64,000 nucleotides of DNA, from NCBI GenBank assembly GCA_949317995.1, contig OX439047.1, positions 854,501 to 918,500 of the forward strand. Direction: 5' to 3'. Of the stretch, positions 21,701-33,338 are shown piece after piece. Each line of letters begins with the position of its first letter. Position 1 is the stretch's first letter. The translations under genes were made by a program, and so were the position numbers. The notes beneath the pieces were generated by a model. The model worked only from the letters and a program-made list of their open reading frames with translations. It did not search any database and was not told the DNA's origin. This DNA comes from Acholoe squamosa. Taxonomy: Eukaryota; Annelida; Polychaeta; Phyllodocida; Polynoidae.

Positions 21701-22572
21701 TTAGTCTGTATAGGTGTCCCGCCACTTATAGATTCTAAGTACCGTATAGGCCTGTATAGGTGTCCACCACTTATAGATTCTAAGTACCGTATAGGCCTGT
21801 ATAGGTGTCCTGCCACTTATAGATTCTAAGTACCGTATTAGCCTGTATAGGTGTCCCGCCACTTATACATTCTAAGTACCGTATTAGCCTGTATAGGTGT
21901 CCCGCCACTTATAGATTCTAAGTACCGTATTAGCCTGTATAGGTGTCTCGCCACTTATAGATTCTAAGTACCGTATTAGCCTGTAAAGGTGTCCAGCCAC
22001 TTATAGATTCTAAGTACCGTATTAGCCTGTATAGGTGTCCAGCCACTTATAGATTCTAAGTACCGTATTAGCCTGTATAGGTGTCCCGCCACTTATAGAT
22101 TCTAAGTACCGTATTAGCCTGTATAGGTGTCCCGCCATTTATAGATTCTAAGTACCGTATAGGCCTGTATAGGTGTCCCACCACTTATAGACTCTAAGTA
22201 CCGTATTAGTCTCTATAGGTGTCCTGCCACTTATAGATTCTAAGTACCGTATTAGCCTGTAAAGGTGTCCTACCACTTATAGACTCTAAGTACCGTATTA
22301 GCCTGTATAGGTGTCCCATCACTTATAGATTCTAAGTACCGTATTAGCCTGTATAGGTGTCCTGCCACTTATAGATTCTAAGTACCGTATTAGCCTGTAT
22401 AGGTGTCCTGCCACTTATAGATTCTAAGTACCGTATGAGCCTGTATAGGTGTTCCGCCACTTATAGATTCTAAGTACCTTATTAGCCTGTATAGGTGTCC
22501 TGCCACTTATAGATTCTAAGTACCGTATTAGCCTGTATAGGTGTCCAGCCACTTATAGATTCTAAGTACCGT
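15770..22572. repeat. 46-bp satellite array (about 148 copies, 6.8 kb)
   Basis: Unit: TAAGTACCGTATTAGCCTGT followed by ATAGGTGTCCCGCCACTTAT and AGATTC. Some units are 45 bp (one C lost). The first half is the terminal repeat of the dispersed TAAGCRCC element (TACCGTATTGGCCTGTATAA). Variants recur in blocks: the GTAAAGGAGTCCC variant recurs 690 bp apart (about 17945 and 18635), and the TCTCGCC and CCATTT variants recur exactly 1,055 bp apart (20888/21943 and 21080/22135). No spacers differ between units, so this is not a CRISPR. Confidence 0.97.
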
Positions 22573-22944
22573 GGCTCTATCCCCAGCCCTTATTCAAGAT
22601 CGGTACTTATTCAATACTTAGTTTATAGTGGAATTTTAAATGTCAATGCTCCTTTACCCCAGTGCTCATTCAAGACAGGTGCTCATTCAAAGGCCTGGCG
22701 CTTCTACAGACCACTACGGAGGGCTCAACCCCCCATGCTTATTCAAGACCGGCGCTTATACAGACCAACATGGTTCTCATAGTCCACTAGCTCCCTGTCG
22801 AAACGTTACAGAATTTGTGGACCCCCTATATAAGCATACATAGATCAAAGGTTAGCACCCCCCCTCAACCAAAAATACCTGCACCCCCCCACCCAAAAAT
22901 ATGCTTCCTCTGCCTCTGCCTGCTAAGGCTTACCGTAATGTCCC
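22573..22944. other. Spacer with diverged TAAGCRCC element pieces
   Basis: Contains CTTATTCAAGATCGG-, TGCTCATTCAAGAC- and GCGCTTCTACAGACCACTACGG-type strings, i.e. inverted pieces of the same dispersed element that seeds the flanking arrays, plus short C-runs. No coding potential is evident. Confidence 0.5.
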
Positions 22945-24020
22945 CTTTAAGCACGAGGGTCTAAAATAAGCACCGGTCTAAAATAAGCACCAGGGTCTAA
23001 AATAAGCACCGGTCTAAAATAAGCACCGGTCTAAAATAAGCACCGGTCTAAAATAAGCACCGGTCTAAAATAAGCACCAGGGTCTAAAATAAGCACCAGG
23101 GTCTAAAATAAGCACCAGGGTCTAAAATAAGCACCAGTCTAAAATAAGCACCGGTCTAAAATAAGCACCGGTCTAAAATAAGCACCGGTCTAAAATAAGC
23201 ACCGGTCTAAAATAAGCACCGGTCTAAAATAAGCACCAGGGTCTAGAATAAGCACCAGTCTAAAATAAGCACCGGTCTAAAATAAGCACCAGGGTCTAAA
23301 ATAAGCACCAGGGTCTAAAATAAACACCGGTCTAAATAAGCACCGGTCTAAAATAAGCACCAGGGTCTAAAATAAGCACCAGGGTCTAAAATAAGCACCG
23401 GTCTAAAATAAGCACCGGTCTAAAATAAGCACCAGGGTCTAAAATAAACACCGGTCTAAAATAAGCACCGGTCTAAAATAAGCACCAGGGTCTAAAATAA
23501 GCACCGGTCTAAAATAAGCACCAGGGTCTAAAATAAGCACCAGTCTAAAATAAGCACCGGTCTAAAATAAGCACCGGTCTAAAATAAGCACCAGGGTCTA
23601 GATTAAACACCGGTCTAAAATAAGCACCGGTCTAAAATAAGCACCAGGGTCTAAAATAAGCACCGGTCTAAAATAAGCACCGGTCTAAAATAAGCACCGG
23701 TCTAAAATAAGCACCGGTCTAAAATAAGCACCAGGGTCTAAAATAAGCACCAGGGTCTAAAATAAGCACCGGTCTAAAATAAGCACCGGTCTAAAATAAG
23801 CACCGGTCTAAAATAAGCACCAGGGTCTAAAATAAGCACCAGGGTCTAAAATAAGCACCAGGGTCTAAAATAAGCACCAGGGTCTAAAATAAACACCAGG
23901 GTCTAAAATAAGCACCAGGGTCTAAAATAAGCACCAGGGTCTAAAATAAGCACCAGGGTCTAAAATTAGCACCAGGGTCTAAAATAAGCACCGGTCTAAA
24001 ATAAGCACCGGTCTAAAATA
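22945..24020. repeat. 17/19-bp minisatellite ATAAGCACC(AG)GGTCTAAA
   Basis: About 60 units alternating irregularly between a 17-bp form (CACCGGTCTAAA) and a 19-bp form (CACCAGGGTCTAAA). It shares ATAAGCACC with the 18-bp array at 14869. Confidence 0.96.
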
Positions 24021-24054
24021 AGCGCTAGGGCTATAAGGATAGTGAAAGGGTAGT

Positions 24055-24166
24055 CTTTTCACTAAACACAGGATTCAAATAAGTGCCTGTCGTATAAGAA
24101 CCAGGGATACCGTGGGTTTGAAATCAATGAGCGCCTGGGCCCTTATACGGGACACTACGGTATTTT
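24055..24166. mobile_element. Copy of dispersed TAAGCRCC element (right half)
   Basis: Contains ATTCAAATAAGTGCCTG and TGAAATCAATGAGCGCCTGG and ends TTATACGGGACACTACGGTA, the inverse of the TACCGTATTGGCCTGTATAA end found elsewhere. Confidence 0.55.
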
Positions 24167-25130
24167 AATGGTGAGTCATGCTGTCTGCAGGGCTTCTACC
24201 CTAACATGGATCCTTATATACATAGATTTTGTTAGACCATTTGAAGCAGTGTAATTTGGTCTTGACAACTTGGGGACTCTGTTGTTGTCAGCTGTATTGA
24301 TAGTCCCAGGAGTTGGTTAGTGGCTACCAACCCCCCCCCCCCCCATACACGTTGTGGAGCACACCTGGTCTTGCACCTGCCACCCCCCCCACCTGCCACC
24401 CCCCCACCTGCCACCCCCACCCCCACCTGCCACCCCCACCCCCACCAATAACTCACTGCCTGTTCTAGCACACCATATCCCTCACACTCATTGTGTATAT
24501 GTGCATGGGGGGGGGGGGAGTCAGGGCAGCTGTCGTCAGCAGATGACACAGCCTATACATGAACAGATTGACCGACATTAGTGATAATTATATACACTGA
24601 CACTCAGCTATAATAATGTTCACCTATCTACCCCCCTCACCACCACCCAGATCCCTGCCAACTCAGTCAGACCTTGTCACTGTACATGTAGGTAGTTGGG
24701 TGGGGGGAGGGGTCTACATAGATTAAGTTAACATGTACATGTATACTGACATTCAAAGACAATGTGACCATTATATTACCTCCCCCCCCCCCCACCATGT
24801 TAAGTCAGTCTTAATATTTCGGCTCGTATTTATAAGTGGCCGTGTGCTGATAGATTTCAACCAGTCCATATTCCCATTCAAGATGGGTGCTTAATCAAGA
24901 CCCAGTGCTTATACGGCAAATACAGGAATATATAGTGATGACTCGACTGGTTCCTTGGAGCGCCATGTGCCTACTCACATCAGCAACTTCTAACTCTGTT
25001 CTCGTGCTGCTGCTAGTATCTGGCAGAACTTGTGTATGTATGGTACCCATGCAAAAAACGCAGGAATTTCCGAGATCAGAACTGTCATGGGCCCCCAACA
25101 CAGATATATAAACAAAAGACCATGTTATAT
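24166..25130. other. Low-complexity intergenic stretch
   Basis: Long C and G homopolymers and a short CCACCCCC-CACCTG tandem repeat (about 24365-24450). Small ORFs here are Pro/Gly/His-rich by composition and are not supported as genes. Confidence 0.5.
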
Positions 25131-25335
25131 GGAGTGAGTGAGAGTGAGTGAGTAATAGATGTTTAACGCCATTTCGACAGCTAAGGTCATATTCATGGCA
25201 AGAACTACATTACACAATTTCACAGAGGAATGTGTCAGTGCCCACACATATGTGCACCACACACATCCTGAGGGGATAGGAAAGAGGAGATATAGCCCCT
25301 TTTAAGTGGGCTAGGGAAGCCCGCATGTTATATGG
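25130..25335. repeat. GAGTGAGTGAGT dispersed repeat, SINE-like
   Basis: Starts with GTGAGTGAGAGTGAGTGAGT, then ATGTTTAACGCCATTTCGAC and a 150-bp body ending AAGTGGGCTAGGGAAGCCCGC-like sequence. The GAGTGAGTGAGT plus TTTAACG arrangement resembles very abundant repeats of gastropod genomes, recalled rather than searched. Confidence 0.45.
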
Positions 25336-25960
25336 AAGATGTACGGGAACAAAGAAGCAATTTACTGTTTTAGTTCCACCCAGTCACCAGGTTACTTTGT
25401 TGTCATCGTTAACCTCCGTCTTTATGCCGCAGCTGGGTGTAAACCGCACCCCGTCTTTGAAAAGGGGGTCTGGATGAGGGGGGTGTCCCCTGTATCGTAA
25501 TCAAGAAATGCTCAAGTCACAGGTCACTACAATCCTCATGTCACCTCTAAGATGTATGTCCCATGTCGAATTTTCATTAAATAAAAACGTCACTGTGGGT
25601 TAATTTTAGGAGAGGTTGGATATTTTGCACCTCGGGCTGCCACTTCAGACGCTCCTTACCCTTGTTCTGTTAAAGTCTGGAGTCATCCTTGGATCCATTC
25701 TTGTCATTCTCGGTCACGTGACCCCAAGTGATCCTACAGAATAAGACAGCAGGTATGGCGGCAGCAGCTCACCCCCCCCCCCAGCTCCAGCCCCCACCCT
25801 GCCCAGGGAGTGAGATTAGCGCAGTTAGACTTAAAGTGTGTAATCCAGGACTGAATGAGGCATCCAGGTTCATCCGTGTTAGACATCTAGAACTATGTTA
25901 TCAATTGCAGCATGGAGATTACACGATGACAAGTTATAGTACAAAAAAAAATAACCTGGT
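25335..25960. other. Intergenic, no feature recognised
   Basis: Mixed sequence with a C-run near 25775. Small ORFs lack conservation cues or splice context. Confidence 0.4.
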
Positions 25961-25961
25961 C

Positions 25962-26440
25962 TTTTTTAATGTTAGATCAGTTAATCCACAGTTGTGTGGG
26001 GTTATAATGGGTGTGGACCACTAAATTCAACATGGTGACATGGGCCTTAATGTTAAACCAGTTAATCCACAGTTGTGTGGGGTTATAATGGACCACTAAA
26101 TTCAACATGGTGACATGGGCCTTAATGTTAAATCAGTTATCCACAGTTGTGTGGGGGTATAATGGGTGTGGACCACTAAATTCAACATGGTGACATGGGC
26201 CTTAATGTTAAACCAGTTATCCACAGTTGTGTGGGGTTATAATGGACCACTAAATTCAACATGGTGACATGGGCCTTAATGTTAAATCAGTTATCCACAG
26301 TTGTGTGGGGTTATAATGGACCACTAAATTCAACATGGTGACATGTGCCTTAATGTTAAACCAGTTAACCCACAGTTGTGTGGGGGTATAATGGGTGTGG
26401 ACCACGAAATTCAACATGGTGACATGGGCCTTAGCGACAT
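25962..26440. repeat. 74-82-bp tandem repeat, about six copies
   Basis: Unit contains TTAATGTTAAACCAGTTATC, CACAGTTGTGTGGGGTTATA and CTAAATTCAACATGGTGACA. Some copies carry an extra GGTGTGG. Confidence 0.9.
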
Positions 26441-26610
26441 GAGGCAAAAAATTAGTGACATGAGACAGGTGTTTTCTTAAATTTGACATGGGACATGGTA
26501 GGCTCTTAGAGGTGACATGGGACATGGTAGGCTCTTAGAGGTGACATGGGACATGGGGATTTAAGTGACATGTGAAATGACCATTTCTTAAAAGTGACAT
26601 GTGACATGGG
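26440..26610. repeat. GTGACATG-rich short repeat
   Basis: Repeated GTGACATGGGACATG strings at irregular spacing with a 28-bp direct repeat (GGTAGGCTCTTAGAG). Related sequence recurs at 38315-38500. Confidence 0.7.
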
Positions 26611-26639
26611 GGACCACCCATCCATACCCGCGTTATCGA

Positions 26640-27190
26640 ATATAGGTACTGACTTGTATCATGTCCATAATGTCAGCATGATGCATGAATGCAGCAGGAG
26701 TGCATCATGCTGCCATCCTAGGAGTGTATCATGTCCAGCATGATGCATGAATGCAGCAGTGGTGCATCATGCTGACACCCTAGAAGTGTATCATGTCCAG
26801 CATGATGCATGAATGCAGCAGGAGTGTATCATGCTGACACCCTAGGAGTGTATCATGTCCAGCATGATGCATGAATGCAGCAGTGGTGCATCATGCTGAC
26901 ACCCTAGGAGTGTATCATGTCTAGCATGATGCATGAATGCAGCAGGAGTGCATCATGCTGACACCCTAGGAGTGTATCATGTCCAGCATGATGCATGAAT
27001 GCAGCAGTGGTGCATCATGCTGACACCCTAGGAGTGTATCATGTCCAGCATGATGCATGAATGCAGCAGTGGTGCATCATGCTGACACCCTAGGAGTGTA
27101 TCATGTCCAGCATGATGCATGAATGCAGCAGGAGTGCATCATGCTGACACCCTAGGAGTGTATCATGTCCAGCATGATGCATGAATGCAG
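26640..27190. repeat. 62-bp minisatellite with GCATGATGCATGAATGCAGC core
   Basis: About 8.5 copies. Each has a short inverted pair, CAGCATGATGCATG and GTGCATCATGCTGA, so each unit can form a hairpin. Members of the GCATCATG superfamily. Confidence 0.93.
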
Positions 27191-27921
27191 CCACACTATT
27201 TACTGCTGCAGCAGGCAGGCCCCCAAGAGGTGAACACCCATCACCAAAGAAAAACATTATACACCATACACCATTGGAAAGCTCTGAATCTGTAGATTTC
27301 AGATATGGTAGGTGTAAAAAATCTAAAAACCGTATTTTTGGTGAAATTATGCTAAAGAAAACAGTTTTTAATACTTTTTTATTCAAATAAAATTATTTCA
27401 TTTTCAGAAAAAAACTTTTAGCCTACATCTAGGTGTCTTATGAATACTTGAGGGTTGTCAGAAATTGTTATGATAAAAAGGAGGTTTTCCAGACTAATTA
27501 GGTCAGAAGATCAAAGGTGAAAGATGGAAATACATGACACTATAGTTGTAAGAACGCGGGGTTACTAAGTTTTGCATAATATAACTTCTCATTATTTTAC
27601 CATCTTAGTTATGAAGCATTGGCAAAATTTATGATCTGCATTAAATGTTTGGATAATAGGTGAGTAAGACAAGGTAATAGTGTCAAAAATAGGTCAACTC
27701 ATGCTAATCTATCACTTGCGATTTTACAATATATCATGGTACTAACCATTCACTCAACATATCTACCATGCATGTAAACCTTGGGGATCATACTTACATG
27801 ACTATAGAAATATTGAAGCTGCAACAAGGCATTAATGCACCTACCATTCATCTGATACATTTAAACGTGTATGATACATTGTAATAGCTTGTCATAGGAT
27901 GATCTATGACTTAGACCTTGA
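27190..27921. other. Unique AT-rich intergenic sequence
   Basis: No coding or repeat structure is recognised. Confidence 0.4.
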
Positions 27922-28802
27922 CACAGAAAAAAAATCCATGTTAGTCAGTCTAACTTAACTTAGTCAAAACGTCCAAATAATCTTAGTTAGTACATATAAC
28001 TAATTAATGTGTGACTAACAATGTCTAGTTTATTTTAGTCACATTGACTACCCAAATCAGTTTCTATCTCCAACCACAATCTTGAATAAGGTATCTGCTG
28101 GGAGTTTCAGGCAAGCTAACTTATCTTAGTCACTGTCACTTAGTCACTTTGACTAAGATCTCTTAGTGACTTTGACTGAGCTATATTGGCATAGTATTGC
28201 CTTTACGCACCAGGTGGCAGCGTGGTTTGAAACAGGATTTTTCTGGTGGCTGTGTACCATAAACTATTCGATGGATGTCAAAATGATGGTGATTTTCAGG
28301 CGCTGTATAATTTTGAGGCTTCATAATTCAATATAACATCAAGCTTGGCAAAATATGTCAAATAGTTTAATGATTTGTTAAATAAACTAGGTAGACAGAT
28401 AATTACACCTTTTCTGTGGGAATCTAGATAAGTAAAATATCCACAGATGTATCTGCTTCTTTGTGGGAAACCCAGAGTAATTGACTCCGGGGCTCTAATG
28501 AAAATGATGTGAGGCATTTCACATGTATGCTTCCTTAATGATGAGATAATTATTTGTGGGATGTGAATCCTATACAGAGCTTACACTCACCATTATAAGA
28601 TTGCATACTTAGTCAAAACTACTGAGGAATCTTAGTCAAAATCAGGCAAGCCAAGGCAAGTTGGGCACTTTGACTAATGGTTATTCATATTTGACTAAGA
28701 AAAACTTGGACACTTAGGCACTTGCTTTTGACTAGGTATTGTTAGAAAGTTAGCCTTTTTGACTAACATCTGACTAAGATTTTGAACATTATTTTTTCTG
28801 TG
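27922..28802. mobile_element. Candidate non-autonomous DNA transposon with TTAGTCA subterminal repeats
   Basis: Short inverted ends CACAGAAAAAAAAT (left) and ATTATTTTTTCTGTG (right). Both flanks carry many copies of TTAGTCA or its inverse TGACTAA (27940-28190 and 28600-28790), with a plain centre. No target duplication could be assigned. Confidence 0.5.
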
Positions 28803-29351
28803 CATACTCACCTAATTAGTCTCAAATATTATTTCATTAATAAATATATATTTTCCCTTGATGATCAAGGGTAAAGGGCAGTACATTTTGAGTTACATCC
28901 CAGTAATCCCCAGATTGTATCATTTAATATCAATTAAATGATAACTTTAATGGCAGGTAAAATGTGGTGTGACTATGATAGTTTTCATACATGTCGATCA
29001 TTGCTCTTTCTTCATTATTTGCATATGGTCATATCATTTGATATCAGTTGTCCATGCTGCATGAATAAGAAATAGAAGTATAGATTTGCACTTCTGTCAA
29101 AACTCACTGCAGACAAAAGTCTATGGTACATGTGTGTAGTTTGATAGAAGATGACCGATTTTTGTGACCTGGCATTTGACCTACTGACTTATGTGACTTA
29201 AAACCAACTTATATTGAGCATATATTTTAATACAATCTTAACCAGAGTATGCTTTGGGCAGGGGCGGCTTCTACGTGGAAAAAGTAATAAATGATGGTAA
29301 TCATTCCAATAAAGTGTATAGGGATATTGTATTCAAATGAGGACTAGTTAG
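28803..29351. other. Unique AT-rich sequence
   Basis: No gene or repeat is recognised. Confidence 0.4.
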
Positions 29352-29481
29352 GGAATAGAGCACGGGACATGGGCGTGGGCGTGCTCTAGACTGTATTGAG
29401 ATGTCGAGGGGCCTCATAGGCCCTGAGACGTCTCAATACAGTCTAGAGCACAACCACGGCCATGGCCAAGTGCTCTATTCC
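29352..29481. repeat. 130-bp long hairpin (foldback)
   Basis: GGAATAGAGCAC at 29352 pairs with GTGCTCTATTCC ending at 29481. The inner arms GTGCTCTAGACTGTATTGAG and CTCAATACAGTCTAGAGCAC match perfectly. The loop GGGGCCTCATAGGCCCT is itself near-palindromic. Confidence 0.85.
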
Positions 29482-29808
29482 TGTTATAACACATTAACTC
29501 TTTTAGAATTGCTGAAGAAATGATGCAAATACATTTGTTTGGCCACATTATGGAAAGGCTGCCCAGACGACCTCCATCCAAAAGACAAACAACATGAAAT
29601 GTATCAGCCCCAATCATCCCTACAGTAGCACCCAATGAAGAGCAGACAGTAGCCAATTAATGCAGTAAACTACCCAATCAATGTTTACAGACATAAGGGG
29701 GCCATTCATCTACAGTGCTATATCCTCCTATTGAGATGCACGGCTGTAAACCAATCAGAATGCTGCATGTAGGATAATGCACAGTGACTTGGCCCAGTCG
29801 TGTTATAA

Positions 29809-30100
29809 TATGAAATAACGGCTGGGGGTACAGGGGTATTGAAATTGATAAAATGCCCGGATGCTTAAACAGGCCACTACAGTATTTCTATACCACAAGA
29901 AATCTTTGAGCATGGGTCAAATAATGATGGTAATCATTCCATTATGGTGTATAGGGATATTGTATTTAAATGAGGACTAGTATGAAATAACGGCTGGGGT
30001 TACAGGGGTATTGAAATTGATAAAATGCCCGGATGCTTAAACAGGCCACTACAGTATTTCTATACCACAAGAAACCTTTGAGCATGGGTCAAATAATGAT
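29809..30100. repeat. 172-bp tandem duplication with TAAGCRCC-element end
   Basis: TATGAAATAACGGCTGGGG starts at 29809 and again at 29981, followed each time by the same sequence through GAGCATGGGTCAAATAATGA. Each copy includes GGATGCTTAAACAGGCCACT, the right end of the dispersed TAAGCRCC element. A third partial match to the unit is at 29285-29345. Confidence 0.85.
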
Positions 30101-30290
30101 ACCGTATTGGCCTATATGTATAAGCGCCCGGCACACATTGATTTCAAGTAGTCTATACCCCAGGCGCCTTATTCAAAATGATTGTTCAGAACTATTGCCT
30201 TGAAAAGGCACTGTATCCCCAGTGTCTTTTCAAGACCAGCACTCCTGGCAGCACTCATTCAAGACCGGCACTTATGCAGTCCAATCATAT
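30100..30290. mobile_element. TAAGCRCC dispersed TIR element, near-complete copy
   Basis: Left end TACCGTATTGGCCTATATGT then ATAAGCGCCCGG. The right end GGCACTTATGCAGTCCAATC is its approximate inverse. Interior has ATTCAAGACCGGC strings. About 190 bp. Confidence 0.6.
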
Positions 30291-30509
30291 TCCATTCTGT
30301 GGAAGTATTGTCGCTCTTTGTCTCTGAGAGGCGGTTAATTCCCAGACTTCCTGCTGTATCAGGCGTCTCCTTGACCTACTTACCCACTTCTTGTATCAGC
30401 CTCACTCTGATGTGTAATAAGTAGGTCAGTGGATGGTCACATGGTGAGGAGGGATCCAGGAGTTGCTGCACCTGTCATATAGGCTAATATCAGTCTCGTT
30501 TACTAAATT

Positions 30510-30685
30510 GGCGCTGTATAACAAGCCGGGTCTTGATTAAGCACCAGGTGAACGGGGATATTGACATTTTTGATATATGCGTAAGTCTAGAATAAGTGCT
30601 GGTGTTTGATAATGGACAGGGATAGAGATTGCTGAAATCAATGAGAACCCCTGCACAAGTCAAAATTACAATAAGGTATGTCCCT
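30510..30685. mobile_element. Diverged TAAGCRCC element copy
   Basis: Contains TTGGCGCTGTATAACAAGCC, TGATTAAGCACCAGGTG and TGAAATCAATGAGAACCCC in the family order. Confidence 0.5.
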
Positions 30686-30909
30686 GACCGAGTATTACAT
30701 TTGATGAGGGATATAGGACCTCCCATCTAGACCCCTAATTACACCACTAACCCCACCCTTGTGATGCCAGCATGTAGCCACCAGTCACACACCTCACTGC
30801 CCCCTGGTCACGTGGCCGTCCTTTGTGACGTCACAGCTGGCTGTATTTGGTAGCGGCGTGTGCCCTGTGTCATTGTATAGAAAGTATTTACCTATGGTAG
30901 GTGGGGGGG

Positions 30910-31710
30910 TGTAGAACTGCTAAGTGTAACAAAACTGCTAACTGTTAAAATAACACTTAGCAGTCGACCATCCAACTTCTAAGTGTAACAAAAAACCGCT
31001 AAGTGTTATAAGCATCCAACTGCTATGTGTAACAATTGCTGCTAGCTGTAACAAAACTTGGATCATCCTGTAAAGGGACATGGAACTGCTATCTGTTATA
31101 ATAATCTGTATATATCACATAAAACTCAGCTAGGTGTATCACTTTCGCATATATTGTAAGCTAAGCGCCATACAATATCATAAGGTATATCAATACTGTA
31201 GCGGTCATGGCCGCGGGGAGACTTAGACTGGCAACGAGAACATGGAATACATGATCAGAGGGGCAGTTCAGAGATGACAGCCCCCAAAGTACACTTGACA
31301 ATGTTTTGTTACAGTTAGCAGTTTGATGGTTAACTGCTAGTGTTATTGTATCAGTTAGCAGTGTTGTATCAGTTAGCAGGTCAATTATATAACTGCTAAG
31401 TGTAACAACACTGATAAGTGTAAAAATTTCACTTAGCATACAGGCACTAGATAAATCATGAAGCTTGTGTCTATTTATTATACATTATGCTAATACAATA
31501 TGCCAGTGGGCTACATTTGTCCCCCCAGTTAAATATGAAATGTTTTGTTACACTTAGCTGTGATTGGGGTGTAAGTTGAATTGTTAGCTGCCTTTTGTTA
31601 CACTTACTTTGTTACAATTAGCAATGTTTTGTTACAGTTAGCAGTTGGATAGTTGACAGCTAAGTGTTATTATAACAGTTAGCAGCTTTGTTACACTTAG
31701 CTGTTGTACA
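30910..31710. mobile_element. 801-bp non-autonomous transposon with about 38-bp TIRs
   Basis: Left end TGTAGAACTGCTAAGTGTAA then CAAAACTGCTAACTGTTA. The right end read inverted is TGTACAACAGCTAAGTGTAA then CAAAGCTGCTAACTGTTA. Many extra GCTAAGTGT/ACACTTAGC subterminal repeats lie inside. Possible decayed G-rich target duplication (GTGGGGGG versus GCGGGTGC). No transposase frame, so it would depend on a partner element. Confidence 0.7.
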
Positions 31711-32230
31711 GCGGGTGCCCCCGGGCCATGCTGGCCTCACCACGGTCTAGTAAGCTGCATGGTGAGGTCAGCAGCAGAGATTGTTTACTGTGTTAAGCCG
31801 TGACCTTGTGCTGACTTTGTGTGTAGTGTATGTGAAGTAGATTGACCAACCTTCATGGAATAGTTAGGGTGGCTGGCGGAGATAGAATAAAAAAATTTCG
31901 CCATATTATCACCAGAATCCCAAAACGATATGAACTATTCATATATGCAATAAAAATGTGGGGGTCCCAGGCATATTTCTGAGATACAGAACTTTTAGTA
32001 TCATAATGGATTATACAGCAATATGTCACATAAATCCACAGATTCCTATCCAAAAGTAATTACATTTTCTTATAACTTCCTCAGTACTTAGATTATATGC
32101 ATATCTTTGCAGTGAGTGTAGTTCTGACATATGGTCCCAGCCATATTTCTAATCTTTTGGATGATTGAACATTTTTCTTAAGGGAAATGGCTAGATTAGG
32201 TACATCTAGATTATATGGTACATTCCAAAT
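31711..32230. other. Unique AT-rich sequence
   Basis: No coding or repeat structure is recognised. Confidence 0.4.
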
Positions 32231-32234
32231 TCCC

Positions 32235-32420
32235 TCCCCCGACTGACTCTGTGGTGCATGTGTTACATCTCTGCCTTGTACACAAAAGGTCTGGAGTTCG
32301 AATCCCTATTCAACCCATTCAGAATTTCGTTTCTCATAATTTCAATAGAGTGCAGGAGACCCCTGGTGTCCAAATACTGAAATAACAATCCCCGCCAGCC
32401 ACATTTGGCTGCTCAAAGTT
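32235..32420 (+). repeat. tRNA-derived SINE-like sequence
   Basis: A TGGTGCATGTGTT segment fits a degenerate Pol III A box and GGTCTGGAGTTCGAATCCC a B box, 35-40 nt apart, followed by a non-tRNA tail. A tRNA fold is imperfect (T-stem mismatches), so this is a SINE or tRNA relic rather than a working tRNA. Confidence 0.45.
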
Positions 32421-32441
32421 TAGCATGTTGGGCCTTTGTGT

Positions 32442-33338
32442 TAGCCCTTTAAGGGTCGCTCAGTCATCATGACGACGCTCCAATGAAGTGCTGGCCAGAC
32501 TGCTCGCCGTACTTCATTGAAGCATCATGCCCACCCTATGGGAGTAAATGTATCAACCCCTTAGGGTCGTCATGATGCTCCAATGAAGTGCTGGCCAGAC
32601 TGCTCGCCGTACTTCATTGAAGCATCATGCCCACCCTATGGGAGTAAATGTATCAACCCCTTAGGGTCGTCATGATGCTCCAATGAAGTGCTGGCCAGAC
32701 TGCTCGCCGTACTTCATTGAAGCATCATGCCCACCCTATGGGAGTAAATGTATCAACCCCTTAGGGTCGTCATGATGCTCCAATGAAGTGCTGGCCAGAT
32801 TGGTCGCCGTACTTCATTGAAGCATCATGCCCACCCCCTATGGGAGTAAATGTATCAACCCCTTAGGGTCGTCATGATGCACCAATGAAGTGCTGGCCAG
32901 ACTGCTCGCCGTACTTCATTGAAGCATCATGCCCACCCTATGGGAGTAAATGTATCAACCCCTTAGGGTCGTCATGATGCTCCAATGAAGTGCTGGCCAG
33001 ACTGCTCGCCGTACTTCATTGAAGCATCATGCCCACCCTATGGGAGTAAATGTATCAACCCCTTAGGGTCGTCATGATGCACCAATGAAGTGCTGGCCAG
33101 ACTGCTCGCCGTACTTCATTGAAGCATCATGCCCACCCTATGGGAGTAAATGTATCAACCCCTTAGGGTCGTCATGATGCTCCAATGAAGTGCTGGCCAG
33201 ACTGCTCGCCGTACTTCATTGAAGCATCATGCCCACCCTATGGGAGTAAATGTATCAACCCCTTAGGGTCGTCTTGATGCACCAATGAAGTGCTGGCAAG
33301 CAGTCTTGCCAGCACCTCATTGGTGCATCATGACGACC
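32442..33338. repeat. 100-bp minisatellite of GCATCATG hairpins
   Basis: About eight exact 100-bp units. Each has GTCATGATGCTCCAATGAAG, GTACTTCATTGAAGCATCAT and ATGGGAGTAAATGTATCAAC. It begins after TTAGCCCTTTAAGGGT. The last unit ends in a complete hairpin (33267-33338) with 31-nt arms: GGTCGTCTTGATGCACCAAT pairs with ATTGGTGCATCATGACGACC. Confidence 0.94.

Noticed and set aside
15770-22572. CRISPR-like regular repeat
   Set aside because: The 46-bp units are directly adjacent without unique spacers, in a eukaryotic context with no cas genes.
24232-24581. Pro/Gly-rich ORFs on both strands
   Set aside because: Generated by homopolymer C/G runs; no conserved features.
32235-32330. Functional tRNA gene
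   Set aside because: A- and B-box-like strings exist but the stems do not pair well and a SINE-like tail follows.
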